NCBI RefSeq assembly: GCF_900113045.1
Contig: NZ_FONY01000001.1
Span: 62,001 to 126,000, forward strand
Length of the DNA stretch: 64,000 nt
Reading direction: 5' to 3'
Source of the DNA: Thermoflexibacter ruber
GTDB lineage: Bacteria; Bacteroidota; Bacteroidia; Cytophagales; Thermoflexibacteraceae
A program made the position numbers and the translations under genes. Below the pieces are notes generated by a model. It ran no database searches. It was given only the letters and a program-made list of their open reading frames with translations, and was not told the DNA's origin. Positions 45,429 through 54,726 of the stretch are shown in pieces. Every line of letters begins with the position of its first letter. Positions within the stretch are counted from its first letter, which is position 1.

Positions 45429-45866
45429 ATGACCGCAAAACGCAAACAAGAATTGCTCATCGCATTGAGTATTTTCTTGGCACTATGCTCTATTGGATTT
45501 TCATTTGATGGAACTGCTTTCTTGTGGTTTTGGCAGATGTACCCCATCATTGCTGTATTTCTGCTCTTGTTTGCGTTTTTTGCAGTTAGGTATTGGCTAA
45601 AACTCGAAATACAAAAGCAACGGCAAAATATCCTCGCAGCATACACTCAAAACCTTGAAGCCAGAGAGCAAAATAATTTCACTCATTTGCTTTCGCCAAG
45701 AGAAATAGAAGTATTAGTACTGATAAAGGAGGGACTGAGCAACAAAGAAATTGCTGAGAAGCTCTTTATTTCTCTTTCTACAGTAAAAACGCATATCAAT
45801 AACATTTACAAGATTTTGGAAGTAAAAAATAGGCGGGAAGCGATTGAAAAAATGAATGAGAAATGA
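45429..45866 (+). CDS. membrane-anchored LuxR-type HTH protein
   Basis: This 145-residue protein has two N-terminal transmembrane helices (LLIALSIFLALCSIGFSF and IIAVFLLLFAFFAVRYWL), a short linker and a C-terminal GerE helix-turn-helix. The latter reads LSPREIEVLVLIKEGLSNKE followed by IAEKLFISLSTVKTHINNIY. It lacks a receiver domain, so signalling must come through the membrane part or a partner, most simply the small membrane protein now 1.6 kb upstream. An AAAGGAAG Shine-Dalgarno lies directly before the ATG. Confidence 0.82.
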   Translation: MTAKRKQELLIALSIFLALCSIGFSFDGTAFLWFWQMYPIIAVFLLLFAFFAVRYWLKLEIQKQRQNILAAYTQNLEAREQNNFTHLLSPREIEVLVLIKEGLSNKEIAEKLFISLSTVKTHINNIYKILEVKNRREAIEKMNEK

Positions 45867-46180
45867 AAAGGGTGCAAGTTTTTAGCAAGCATTTCTAAAT
45901 AAGATAGTTAAAAATGTTATTTTGAGATTTTCAGGTATCTTTGAAAGTAAATTACCTTCATAGAATAAAAGCAATACAGAGTGATTTTTAAAGGGGAGAG
46001 AAAGTCCGCTTTTTATTTTCTTTAAGCAAATTTACAATATTTATTTACTTTATACATAATTATTAAATTTACTTGTTTCTTTGCATTGCATTTTTGTATC
46101 TTTGTGAAAATAAAAATAGTTGAATCGTTACATTTCAAACTATTTGACTTTCAAAACTATTTAACCATTGATTGATAAAA
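45867..46180. other. 314-base AT-rich intergenic region upstream of parE
   Basis: No gene or terminator was found after the LuxR-type gene. The region holds the parE promoter (46073-46104) and a leader of about 70 bases. Confidence 0.6.
46073..46104 (+). promoter_or_regulatory. Bacteroidetes-type promoter for parE
   Basis: A -33 TTG (46073-46075) and a perfect -7 TATCTTTG (46097-46104) are separated by 21 bases. Confidence 0.65.
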
Positions 46181-48067
46181 ATGCAAGAGGTAATCTATAA
46201 CGAAGACAGCATCAAATCCTTAGATTGGCGTGAGCATATTCGCTTGCGCCCAGGCATGTATATTGGCAAACTTGGCGACGGCTCGGCGGCAGATGACGGG
46301 ATTTATGTCTTGGTCAAGGAAATTTTGGATAATAGCATTGACGAACACGCTATGGGCTACGGCAAGCAGATTCGTATAGATATTCACGAAGGGCGAGTTA
46401 CGGTGCGCGACTACGGGCGTGGGATTCCTTTGGGCAAGGTAATAGACTGCGTGTCAAAGATTAACACAGGAGGAAAGTACGACTCTAAGGCTTTCCAAAA
46501 ATCAGTGGGCTTGAACGGCGTGGGTACAAAAGCGGTGAATGCCCTTTCTTCTTATTTCAGGGTACAATCTTTTCGCGAGGGAGAAAGCAAAACTGCTGAG
46601 TTCCAATTTGGGAACTTGCTCAAAGACCACCCCATAGAAAAAACAACAGAAAAAAACGGCACACTCATCATTTTTGAGCCTGACGATGCCATTTTTAGGA
46701 ATTATCGCTTTATTCCTGAGTTTCTTGAAGACCAGATTTGGAACTATGCTTTCTTGAACTCAGGTTTGAAAATCTATTTCAATGGCAACGAATACTATTC
46801 TGCCAAAGGCTTAGCTGACCTCTTGGGACGAAAAACCAACGAAGACAATCGCCGCTACCCTATTATTCATCTCAAAGGAGAGGACATAGAGGTAGCTATC
46901 ACACACACCGACCAATACGGCGAGGAGTATTACTCTTTTGTCAATGGACAATACACTACACAAGGAGGTACGCACTTAGCCGCCTTCAAAGAGGCACTTG
47001 TCAAGACAGTCAGAGAATTTTATAATAAAAACTATGAGCCTGCCGATGTGCGCATGGGCATTGCCGCCGCAGTAAGTATAAGGGTACAAGAGCCTGTGTT
47101 CGAATCGCAAACCAAAACCAAATTAGGCTCTATTAATATCGCTCCCGAGGGACAGTCGATTCGCTCTTTTGTCAATGACTTTTTGAAAAAGCAATTGGAC
47201 GACTATTTGCATAAAAACCCTCAGACTGCCAAAGCTTTAGAGGAAAGAATCCAACAGTCTGAGAAAGAGCGTAAAGACATCGCAGGCATACAAAAATTAG
47301 CCAATGAAAAGGCAAAAAAAGCCAATCTGCACAATAAAAAACTCAGAGATTGCCGTATCCACTATACTGATGTAAAAAATGAAAAACGCTATGAAAGTAC
47401 GCTTTTCATTACCGAAGGCGACTCGGCAAGTGGTAGTATTACCAAATCCAGAAATGTAGAAACACAAGCCGTATTTAGTTTGAGAGGTAAGCCCTTGAAC
47501 TGCTTTGGTTTAACTAAAAAAGTGGTCTATGAAAACGACGAGTTCAACCTCTTGCAACACGCCTTAGACATAGAAGATGGCTTAGAAAAGTTGCGTTATA
47601 ACCGCATTGTGTTGGCGACTGATGCTGATGTGGACGGTATGCACATTCGCTTGCTAATGCTGACTTTTTTCTTGCAATATTTCCCAGATATAGTCCGCAA
47701 TGGACACTTGTATATCCTTGAAACTCCCCTGTTTAGAGTGAGAAATAAGCAAAAAACTATCTACTGCTACTCAGAAGAAGAAAAACAACAAGCTATTAAA
47801 AAGTTAGGAGGGAAGCCAGAGATTACACGCTTTAAAGGATTAGGCGAGATTTCTCCTGATGAATTTGGTAAGTTTATTGGCGAAGATATGCGTTTAGAAC
47901 CCGTGATGCTCCGAAAAGAAACACATATCAGCAAGCTACTTTCTTATTACATGGGTAAAAATACACCTGAACGTCAGCAGTTTATCATTGAGAACTTGAA
48001 AATAGAAAAAGATATAGTAGAAAATGCCCTAACAGAAGTGCCTGTATTGGAAATGGTAGGAGTCTAA
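46181..48067 (+). CDS. parE: DNA topoisomerase IV subunit B
   Basis: This 628-residue GHKL ATPase subunit of a type IIA topoisomerase separates replicated chromosomes with ParC. The ATP site shows [17 protein letters not shown] (Glu47, Asn51), [13 protein letters not shown] and [14 protein letters not shown]. The TOPRIM domain has [11 protein letters not shown] and [15 protein letters not shown]. The C-terminal [18 protein letters not shown] is standard. The length and sequence fit ParE of Bacteroidetes better than GyrB, which is usually longer, but the distinction is not absolute. The ATG at 46181 is used over a TTG at 46172. No parC follows; a restriction enzyme gene begins 22 bases downstream. 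Confidence 0.88.
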   Translation: MQEVIYNEDSIKSLDWREHIRLRPGMYIGKLGDGSAADDGIYVLVKEILDNSIDEHAMGYGKQIRIDIHEGRVTVRDYGRGIPLGKVIDCVSKINTGGKYDSKAFQKSVGLNGVGTKAVNALSSYFRVQSFREGESKTAEFQFGNLLKDHPIEKTTEKNGTLIIFEPDDAIFRNYRFIPEFLEDQIWNYAFLNSGLKIYFNGNEYYSAKGLADLLGRKTNEDNRRYPIIHLKGEDIEVAITHTDQYGEEYYSFVNGQYTTQGGTHLAAFKEALVKTVREFYNKNYEPADVRMGIAAAVSIRVQEPVFESQTKTKLGSINIAPEGQSIRSFVNDFLKKQLDDYLHKNPQTAKALEERIQQSEKERKDIAGIQKLANEKAKKANLHNKKLRDCRIHYTDVKNEKRYESTLFITEGDSASGSITKSRNVETQAVFSLRGKPLNCFGLTKKVVYENDEFNLLQHALDIEDGLEKLRYNRIVLATDADVDGMHIRLLMLTFFLQYFPDIVRNGHLYILETPLFRVRNKQKTIYCYSEEEKQQAIKKLGGKPEITRFKGLGEISPDEFGKFIGEDMRLEPVMLRKETHISKLLSYYMGKNTPERQQFIIENLKIEKDIVENALTEVPVLEMVGV

Positions 48068-48089
48068 CAATTACAAAATCGCGCTACTT

Positions 48090-51000
48090 ATGCCCTTGCC
48101 TATTGACCAATTTATTGATAATAACTACTTCAACTCTTACTTTGTCGAGTATGAGATGCCTAAGTATTTCCAAGGGGGAGAGCCTGAAACTGCCTTTGAA
48201 AATATCAAAGCGATGTACCATGCCTTAGACTTGGCAGACCTTACTGAAGCCCAATTGGAGCAGGAGTTTATCAAAAAAGTCTTAGAAAACTTGGGCTATT
48301 CTTTTGCTTATCAAGTTAATAAGAAAGTCTTTGGAAAAAACTACAAGCCTGACTTTGCCCTGTTTGAAAGCGAGGAGATAAAAAATGCACACTACAAAGA
48401 CGACAAAGCAAGCAATGAGAACATCTTGGCACTTTGTGAGAGCAAGGCGTATCCCGTGGCTTTGGATAATAAAAAAACAAATGAAGACAACCCTCATTTT
48501 CAGTTGATTAGGTATTTGAAAGATTTGAATTTGGGCTATGGGTTTTTGACCAATGGGCGTTTGTGGCGTTTTTATGATGTAAAAATTCAAAACAAAGATA
48601 AAATTTTTTATCAGATTGATTTACAGTGGATTATAGAAAACAACCAAATAGAAGCCTTCCATTATTTTTATTATATTTTTCATAAAAACTATCTTTTACA
48701 ACTCGTAAAACCTTTACCAGAAACTCAACAAGCCAACTTTGAGGAACTGAGCAAAGGGTATATCTTGCAAGTAGAAAACGACTTGAAAGAATTGATTTAC
48801 GGAGATAATTCTATCATAGAGAAAATAGGGCAAAACCTCTTTGCAAAGTATCAACATCAATACTCCATTCGGGAGATTTACGCTAACTCTTTGTTTTTTG
48901 CCTTCCGCTTGCTTTTCATTGCCTACTTTGAAAATAAATTTTCTCAGATTCTTTTCGGGCAGCACAAAAACTACAAATACTATTCTCTTCGCAGTATCCT
49001 GAAAAAATTAGAAAGTAACAAATTTGATAGTGAAGATTTTGAAGCATGGAATGACCTCAAAACCCTTTTCCAATATTTGGACAAAGGCAATCCTGATTTG
49101 AGAATTCCTTTGCTGGACGGGGGATTGTTTGCGGAGGCGAAAGCCCCCTTGCTCGCGATGCCTTTGGTACTCAATAACCAAGAACTCTACCAGATACTCA
49201 GCCAACTACTATACCACCAAGACGCAAAGGCGTGGCGCGACTTCAAAACGCTTTCTGTTACTCACATCGGCAATATTTACGAGGGGCTGCTCGAGTCCGA
49301 GTTCAGACCTGCCTTTGAGCCTACTTACTACTTGGTCTATCAGCAAGGGAAAAACCTAAGCGAAGGTTACTTTGATAGTTATGATTACCAACGACTTAAA
49401 AGCGATAAGAAAGTAAAAATACTTACTGAAAGAACTTATCATCGCAACGAAATCTATCTTTCCAACCAGTCCAATACCCGCAAAACTACGGCTTCGTATT
49501 ATACGCCTTCTGACATTACCAAATTTATGGTTACAGAAGCGATAGAAAAGGCATTGGTGCAGAAAGAAAGCATTTTGGACATCAGGATAATGGACAATGC
49601 TTGCGGGAGCGGACATTTTCTAATTGAATGTTTGTATGTACTTACCGAAAAGGCGATTCAAAGGCTCTTGGAAGGGAAAGACGAAAAGCTAAACCGAACC
49701 CTGCAAACAGAGCGGAAAATCATAGAGCAGGGTTTGGTCGGGGTACTCAAAAACATAGAACTTGATGAGTACACACTGCTGAGGCGTATCTTGCTCAAAA
49801 AAATCATCTTTGGCGTAGATTTGAACAGCTTTGCTATCGAGCTTACTCGCCTTTCCCTTTGGCTCGATACCTTCATCTTGGGTACGCCTTTGAGCTTCAT
49901 AGAGCATCACATCAAGCAAGGGAACGCACTGATAGGAGGTACGAAAAAAGAATTGTTTGATAACTTAACCGACCCGCATGACCTTTTTGCTACTCAATTG
50001 AGGGATAAAATAAAAAAACTCATAGAGCAGCTTAATGTGCTGAGCGAACTCAAAGACTCTACCGCCCAAGAAATAGAAAAGTCTAAGCAGATTTACAAGG
50101 ACATAGAGCCTGCCTTGGAGCAACTCAATTTAGCCATCAACTTTCATACGTATCGCCGTTTTGTTCCTATTTTGTTTGACAAAGAAAAAGCAAAGGAAAA
50201 GCAAATAGAATTGCAAAACGCATTAACAGGCTTTGAAAAGGCTATTTTCAAAGGAGAGAACCACGCACTAATCCAAGAAATCAGCCAAACAGCCCAAAAG
50301 TTTAGTTTCTTTAACTACGAAATAGAATTTGCCGAAGTTTTCCAAAATGGACACGCAGGTTTTGACATGATTATAGGCAATCCGCCTTGGGACAAGACCA
50401 AGTTTGACGACAAAGACTTTTTCCCTATGTGGCGCAGTTCGTACCGCACCATGAAACAGTCTGAAAAAGAGGAAGTAAGGATTACCGTCTTGGACTACAA
50501 AGGCGTAAAGGAAGAATACGAAGCCAAAAAAGATTTTATTACGCAAAGCAACGAATATTTCAAAGCACACTACCCCTATAATGCAGGCGTAGGCGACAAC
50601 AACCTATTTCGCTTCTTTATAGAGCATAATTTAAGATTGCTTGCTAAAAATGGCTCTCTCACCTATGTAACGCCTTCTGCATGGATATACGAGGACAGTT
50701 CGCTTACGCTCCGCAAGCACATTTTTAAGAATTATCATTTGCATTTTTTCTATCAGTTTGAAAACAGAAAGGGCATTTTCCCTGATGTGGATAGTCGCTA
50801 TAAATTTGCGATTTTTCAAATTACCATTAGCCCCGCTCAAACCCTCCCCAAAGGAGAGGACTTAGAGGGTAGGCATCTCCCTGTTCGCTTTATGCAAACG
50901 GATACAGATATACTCTACCGCAACGGTGGGAAAGATGAAATCCTGCACTACCCTATGGCAGACATTGTAGAGCTTTCTCCTGAGCATTGGGCTTTGTTTG

Positions 51001-52013
51001 AGGTCAGGACTGCACAAGATTTGGAGATTATCCGCAAGTGTTACCAAAAATTTGAGCCTATTTCTCCTGAATTTATAGATTTTAGGAATGAAATACACAT
51101 GACTGCCGATAGAGATATTTTCAAAGAAAAGCCCGACGATTTGGTGCTTTACGAAGGCAAAATGATACATCAGTTTGATAGCAAGTTTGGAGAGGCACAG
51201 TATTGGGTAAACAAAGAAGATTTTGAGAATAGGCTGATAGACACAGAGATAAGCCGTCTCGTAAGTGATATTTATCCGCAAATTCCCATAAAAAATGGCA
51301 AGGATAACCAGCGTGCCTTTGTGATGAAATACTTAGACATGAGCTACGAAGACCTGAGGAAAGCAGTGATTTTTGACACTGAATTTCCAAGATTGGTATT
51401 TAGAGGAATAGCAGGAGGTACAAATGAACGCACGCTAATTTCTACAATTTTGCCTCCTCATCAAACCTTTGGACATTCTATGTTTGCGCATATTCCAAAA
51501 CAGTATGTATTAGAAGGTAAAAATATCAAAGTAAGAGCCATTCCCATAGAACGTGTGCTGTTCGTCAATGCTGTATTCAATGCTTTGGTAGTAGATTTTC
51601 TTATTCGTTTTTTGGTGGATATGAATGTAGTCAAGTCTATCGTCATGCGTTTGCCTATTCCTCAGCCAAGTGATGAGGAACTGTTGGAAAATGAGGTGTA
51701 TCAAAAACTCATCATCAATGCTTGGAAGCTCAACGTGGCGAACAATCCTCAGTTGAAAGAAAGTTTAAACCCGCAAGGTTTTAAAAACCTTGCGGGTTTG
51801 AGTGGGGCAGCAATAGAACTTCCCAAAACCGACAAGCAAAAAACCTTTTTGCAGATAGAAATAGACTGTTTGGTCGCTCAGCTTTACGACATTACGCATG
51901 AGGAGTTAGCGCACCTGACCAGCCCTACGTATTTCAAAGTGTTGAATGAAAAAAACAAGGCGTATGTGAGTGCTTTGTTAGAAACTTACCAAACCTATCA
52001 GCAAGCAAGATGA
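48090..52013 (+). CDS. type IIG restriction-modification enzyme (Eco57I-like)
   Basis: This 1307-residue protein combines nuclease and methyltransferase. The N-terminal PD-(D/E)xK nuclease is indicated by Pro87-Asp88 and Glu117-Ser-Lys119 (KPDFALF and CESKAYP). SAM motif I is MDNACGSGHFLIE (about 501-513) and catalytic motif IV is IGNPPWDK (about 762-769), which predicts N6-adenine methylation. The remaining C-terminal 500 residues should hold target recognition. Two palindromic elements lie in frame, at about residues 913-924 and 1226-1237. It is 22 bases after parE and overlaps the glycosylase gene by 4 bases. Confidence 0.85.
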   Translation: MPLPIDQFIDNNYFNSYFVEYEMPKYFQGGEPETAFENIKAMYHALDLADLTEAQLEQEFIKKVLENLGYSFAYQVNKKVFGKNYKPDFALFESEEIKNAHYKDDKASNENILALCESKAYPVALDNKKTNEDNPHFQLIRYLKDLNLGYGFLTNGRLWRFYDVKIQNKDKIFYQIDLQWIIENNQIEAFHYFYYIFHKNYLLQLVKPLPETQQANFEELSKGYILQVENDLKELIYGDNSIIEKIGQNLFAKYQHQYSIREIYANSLFFAFRLLFIAYFENKFSQILFGQHKNYKYYSLRSILKKLESNKFDSEDFEAWNDLKTLFQYLDKGNPDLRIPLLDGGLFAEAKAPLLAMPLVLNNQELYQILSQLLYHQDAKAWRDFKTLSVTHIGNIYEGLLESEFRPAFEPTYYLVYQQGKNLSEGYFDSYDYQRLKSDKKVKILTERTYHRNEIYLSNQSNTRKTTASYYTPSDITKFMVTEAIEKALVQKESILDIRIMDNACGSGHFLIECLYVLTEKAIQRLLEGKDEKLNRTLQTERKIIEQGLVGVLKNIELDEYTLLRRILLKKIIFGVDLNSFAIELTRLSLWLDTFILGTPLSFIEHHIKQGNALIGGTKKELFDNLTDPHDLFATQLRDKIKKLIEQLNVLSELKDSTAQEIEKSKQIYKDIEPALEQLNLAINFHTYRRFVPILFDKEKAKEKQIELQNALTGFEKAIFKGENHALIQEISQTAQKFSFFNYEIEFAEVFQNGHAGFDMIIGNPPWDKTKFDDKDFFPMWRSSYRTMKQSEKEEVRITVLDYKGVKEEYEAKKDFITQSNEYFKAHYPYNAGVGDNNLFRFFIEHNLRLLAKNGSLTYVTPSAWIYEDSSLTLRKHIFKNYHLHFFYQFENRKGIFPDVDSRYKFAIFQITISPAQTLPKGEDLEGRHLPVRFMQTDTDILYRNGGKDEILHYPMADIVELSPEHWALFEVRTAQDLEIIRKCYQKFEPISPEFIDFRNEIHMTADRDIFKEKPDDLVLYEGKMIHQFDSKFGEAQYWVNKEDFENRLIDTEISRLVSDIYPQIPIKNGKDNQRAFVMKYLDMSYEDLRKAVIFDTEFPRLVFRGIAGGTNERTLISTILPPHQTFGHSMFAHIPKQYVLEGKNIKVRAIPIERVLFVNAVFNALVVDFLIRFLVDMNVVKSIVMRLPIPQPSDEELLENEVYQKLIINAWKLNVANNPQLKESLNPQGFKNLAGLSGAAIELPKTDKQKTFLQIEIDCLVAQLYDITHEELAHLTSPTYFKVLNEKNKAYVSALLETYQTYQQAR
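50831..50862. repeat. imperfect palindromic element inside the type IIG gene
   Basis: ACCCTCCCC pairs with GGAGAGG and outer ACCCTC with GAGGGT. It encodes QTLPKGEDLEGRHLP, proline/glycine-rich and unlike its surroundings. It is related in style to the palindromes at 19686 and 31439. Confidence 0.6.
51767..51799. repeat. perfect 33-bp palindrome inside the type IIG gene
   Basis: Sixteen-base arms (51767-51782 and 51784-51799) are exact reverse complements around one central base, with core AACCTTGCGGGTT. The length is a multiple of three, and it encodes NPQGFKNLAGL without disturbing the frame. Confidence 0.95.
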
Positions 52014-52609
52014 AAAAACTTTTGCCTTCTTTTTACTTGAACCCTGACGTAGTAGAGGTCGCTAAGCAACTCTTGGGCAAATATCTCTGCACGGATTTTG
52101 GAGAGGGGCTGACCATAGGCAAAATCGTAGAAACCGAAGCCTACTGCGGGGCTACCGACAAAGCCTGTCATGCCCATTTCAAAAGGACAAGACGAAATTC
52201 TATCATGTTTGCCAGAGGTGGGGTGGCTTATGTATATCTTTGCTATGGGGTACATCACCTTTTCAATGTAGTTACTAACCAAGAAGGTTTAGCCGATGCA
52301 GTGCTTATCAGAGGCATAGAACCCATCGAGGGCATAGAGTTGATGTTGAAAAGGCGAGGCTTCTCCCACTTGGCTCATTCGCTCACCGCAGGACCTGGGG
52401 CTATGTCCAAAGCCTTAGGCATTACGACCGACTACTACGGCACAGATTTGTGCGGTAACAAGATTTGGATAGCAGACGAAGGGATAGCTATTCCTGAAAA
52501 TCAAATCATTGCCAGCCCAAGAGTAGGGGTAGCTTATGCGGAAGAAGATGCCCTGCTCCCTTGGCGATTCCGAATCAAAGGCAATCCTTGGAGCAGTAAA
52601 GCGAAATAA
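52010..52609 (+). CDS. mpg: 3-methyladenine DNA glycosylase (AAG/MPG family)
   Basis: This 199-residue base-excision repair enzyme removes alkylated purines. Family motifs are IVETEAYCGATDKACHAH with the general-base glutamate, MFARGGVAYVYLCYGVHHLFNVV with the intercalating and base-stacking aromatic residues, AVLIRGIEP, and TAGPGAMSKALGIT. The length is normal for bacterial members. It overlaps the type IIG gene by ATGA, so its translation is probably coupled to a DNA methyltransferase, an unusual partner for it. Confidence 0.9.
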   Translation: MKKLLPSFYLNPDVVEVAKQLLGKYLCTDFGEGLTIGKIVETEAYCGATDKACHAHFKRTRRNSIMFARGGVAYVYLCYGVHHLFNVVTNQEGLADAVLIRGIEPIEGIELMLKRRGFSHLAHSLTAGPGAMSKALGITTDYYGTDLCGNKIWIADEGIAIPENQIIASPRVGVAYAEEDALLPWRFRIKGNPWSSKAK

Positions 52610-52705
52610 ATTTACGATGCCTCCTTGCCACTATTCGCTTGTCAAATCCGTATCTATATATAGTAATGCTTTTCCTTTTTCAAAACTTTAACCCAATTTT
52701 TATCT

Positions 52706-53215
52706 ATGAAAAACCTACAATATGCTTATTATCTGTCTCTCCTGCTCTTTTTAGGCTTGTCCGCCTGTGAGTTTAGAGTTACAGTAAACAATGTTTCCGA
52801 GTATGACCCTGTTTATATTAGCAAGAGCGAACTGCCAAACTCGGTGTTCTGGGCTAATACTTCTGTAGATTTGAAAGAAGTAGGGAAGATATACACTAAG
52901 GGTAATTTACTATTCATCAATGAATTGTATAAAGGGGTGCATGTTTTTGACAACAGCAATCCTGCCTCTCCTCAAAAGATAGGCTTTTTGCACATTGCGG
53001 GAAATGTGGATATTGCGATAAAAAATAACTTTTTGTATGCAGACAATGCCACCGACTTAGTAGTCGTGGATTTGAGCGAACTTCCTAACAAGGTCAGTGT
53101 AGTAGCACGCAACGAGGGCGTTTTTCCCCCTATGACTACTGCTCCTGATGGACGCATCGTCAGCAATCCTTTCAAAGATAAAGTCATTATGGCTTGGAAA
53201 AAAAGAGCTAAGTAA
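52706..53215 (+). CDS. LVIVD-repeat lipoprotein, N-terminal half only
   Basis: This 169-residue lipoprotein (lipobox LSAC at residues 18-21) matches the N-terminal half of the Bacteroidetes LVIVD beta-propeller lipoproteins. It has YDPVYISKSEL, GKIYTKGNLLFINELYKGVH with VFDNSNPASPQKI, and LYADNATDLVVVDLSELP. Family members that I recall are single proteins of about 430 residues, whereas here the second half is a separate gene 25 bases downstream with its own lipobox. It is the first gene of a four-gene operon. Confidence 0.72.
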   Translation: MKNLQYAYYLSLLLFLGLSACEFRVTVNNVSEYDPVYISKSELPNSVFWANTSVDLKEVGKIYTKGNLLFINELYKGVHVFDNSNPASPQKIGFLHIAGNVDIAIKNNFLYADNATDLVVVDLSELPNKVSVVARNEGVFPPMTTAPDGRIVSNPFKDKVIMAWKKRAK

Positions 53216-53240
53216 GAACCACCAAAAAAATTAGAAAACC

Positions 53241-53999
53241 ATGAAAAATTTATATAATAAGTATTTGATAATCATTAGTTTATTTTTAAGCGTATGCTAT
53301 TTGTGGTCATGCACCAAAGAGGGTTTTAGCGGCGAGGGGAGCAGTACAGGCAAAGGAGGTTCTTTGGCACGCTTTGCCATAGTAGGCAATCACCTCTACA
53401 CCGTAGATAATACCAGCCTGAGAGTCTTTGACATCAATAACCCACAAAACCCACAATTTATTAAAAGGCAGGATTTAGGTTTTGGCATAGAAACGATTTT
53501 TCCCTACCAAGACAAATTGTTTTTAGGAGCGAATGCGGGCATGTATATCATAGACATCTCCTCCCCCCAATTTCCCCAAGTGCTGTCTATTTATCAGCAC
53601 GTATTGAGTTGCGACCCTGTAGCCGTGCAAAATCAGTGCGCCTACGTAACGCTCAGGGACGGCACAAACTGTCGGCAGGGGCAGAACCTCTTAGAAGTCA
53701 TAGACATTAGCAATCTGATAAGCCCCAAGTTGTTAGCGACTTATCCAATGGAAAATCCTAAGGGCTTAGGCGTAGATGGCTCGCAACTTTTTGTGTGCGA
53801 CCAAGGATTGAAAGTATTTGAGATAGATATGTCAAAACCTTGGCAACTCAACCAACGCCAAAAACTCAACATTTCTAATGCGTATGACGTGATTCCTCTG
53901 GGAGGCAGGCTACTCCTGATAGGTTCAGATGGTTTGTACCAGTACAGCTACCGAGCCAGCCAGTTGGACTTCATCAGCAAGATTGCAGTAAAAAAATAG
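53241..53999 (+). CDS. LVIVD-repeat lipoprotein, C-terminal half
   Basis: This 252-residue lipoprotein has signal MKNLYNKYLIIISLFLSV and lipobox LWSC. It continues the LVIVD propeller after a Gly/Ser linker (GEGSSTGKGGSLARFAIV). The repeats include GMYIIDISSPQFPQVLSIYQ, VIDISNLISPKLLATYPMEN and GLKVFEIDM. It should lie on the same membrane face as the upstream half, and the two may pair to complete one propeller. The next gene follows after 32 bases. Confidence 0.75.
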   Translation: MKNLYNKYLIIISLFLSVCYLWSCTKEGFSGEGSSTGKGGSLARFAIVGNHLYTVDNTSLRVFDINNPQNPQFIKRQDLGFGIETIFPYQDKLFLGANAGMYIIDISSPQFPQVLSIYQHVLSCDPVAVQNQCAYVTLRDGTNCRQGQNLLEVIDISNLISPKLLATYPMENPKGLGVDGSQLFVCDQGLKVFEIDMSKPWQLNQRQKLNISNAYDVIPLGGRLLLIGSDGLYQYSYRASQLDFISKIAVKK

Positions 54000-54031
54000 T
54001 TATTATAGCAAATTTATCTACATTTTCACTT

Positions 54032-54670
54032 ATGAAAAACTTATTTTTTAGTTTAGTGTTTCTGGCGGTAAGATTAAACGCTTACTGCCAAGAGGCTACC
54101 TCTGAGAGTAGCCAAGGTATGCTAAACAATGTCATTACCTTTAATCTACTTCCCCTTTTTGCCAATGGCATGGAGTTCAACTATGAGAGATTCATCAAAG
54201 AAAGGCAATCTATCCGCTTTACTTTGGGCTATTATTTGGCAGAAAAACCGTACTTCTATACTTCCTTTGACGGGTTCAACGGTTTAAAAGTAGAAATCCA
54301 GCCTCGTTTTTATTTTGATGATTTAGTAAGGGGAAAAGGAAGATTGTACGCAAGTCCTTACCTCCAATACAAACACATCAATCTTTATAAAAATATTTCC
54401 TATTTGCTTTATGAAGGGAATCCACCCGTTGAAAAGCAAGTAAATGAAAGAGAAAACACCTTTGCAAGCGCAGGGGTAGTAGGCATCTTGGTTGGTTCGC
54501 AAAAAGTAGCTCGCCACTCTCGCTATGTACTCGATATTTATTTAGGCACAGGGCTACTGCTCCCCCTCAATGACTACCCAAGAAGCACCCCCTCGCTATT
54601 TTTGGTCAATCCTTACGAGCAGGGTTTTTTCTTTAAGACAGGACTATCTATGGGCTTTGCTTTTCATTGA
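54032..54670 (+). CDS. small outer-membrane beta-barrel-like protein
   Basis: This 212-residue protein has a signal peptide (MKNLFFSLVFLAVRLNAYC). The mature part has strands such as MEFNYERFIKERQSIRFTLG and LYASPYLQYKHINLYKNISY, and ends in FFFKTGLSMGFAFH, the alternating pattern and aromatic end of a barrel. No specific family is recognised. It is third in the LVIVD operon; its stop overlaps the frame of the fourth gene, whose likely ATG is at 54727. Confidence 0.65.
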   Translation: MKNLFFSLVFLAVRLNAYCQEATSESSQGMLNNVITFNLLPLFANGMEFNYERFIKERQSIRFTLGYYLAEKPYFYTSFDGFNGLKVEIQPRFYFDDLVRGKGRLYASPYLQYKHINLYKNISYLLYEGNPPVEKQVNERENTFASAGVVGILVGSQKVARHSRYVLDIYLGTGLLLPLNDYPRSTPSLFLVNPYEQGFFFKTGLSMGFAFH

Positions 54671-54726
54671 GTAATTATGTAAGTTTGGTGAAAATCTCTC
54701 ATGAGCTAATTTTAATGCTTTCTGCT

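Noticed and set aside
47095-47115. tRNA T-loop-like sequence GTTCGAATC
   Set aside because: It lies inside the parE coding sequence with no cloverleaf around it; no tRNA was found in the window.
48090-52013. BREX PglX methyltransferase
   Set aside because: No brxA, brxB, brxC, pglZ or brxL gene is present, and an N-terminal nuclease site is visible.
52706-53999. A single LVIVD gene broken by a recent frameshift
   Set aside because: The second half has its own ATG, signal sequence and lipobox, so two intact genes are more likely.
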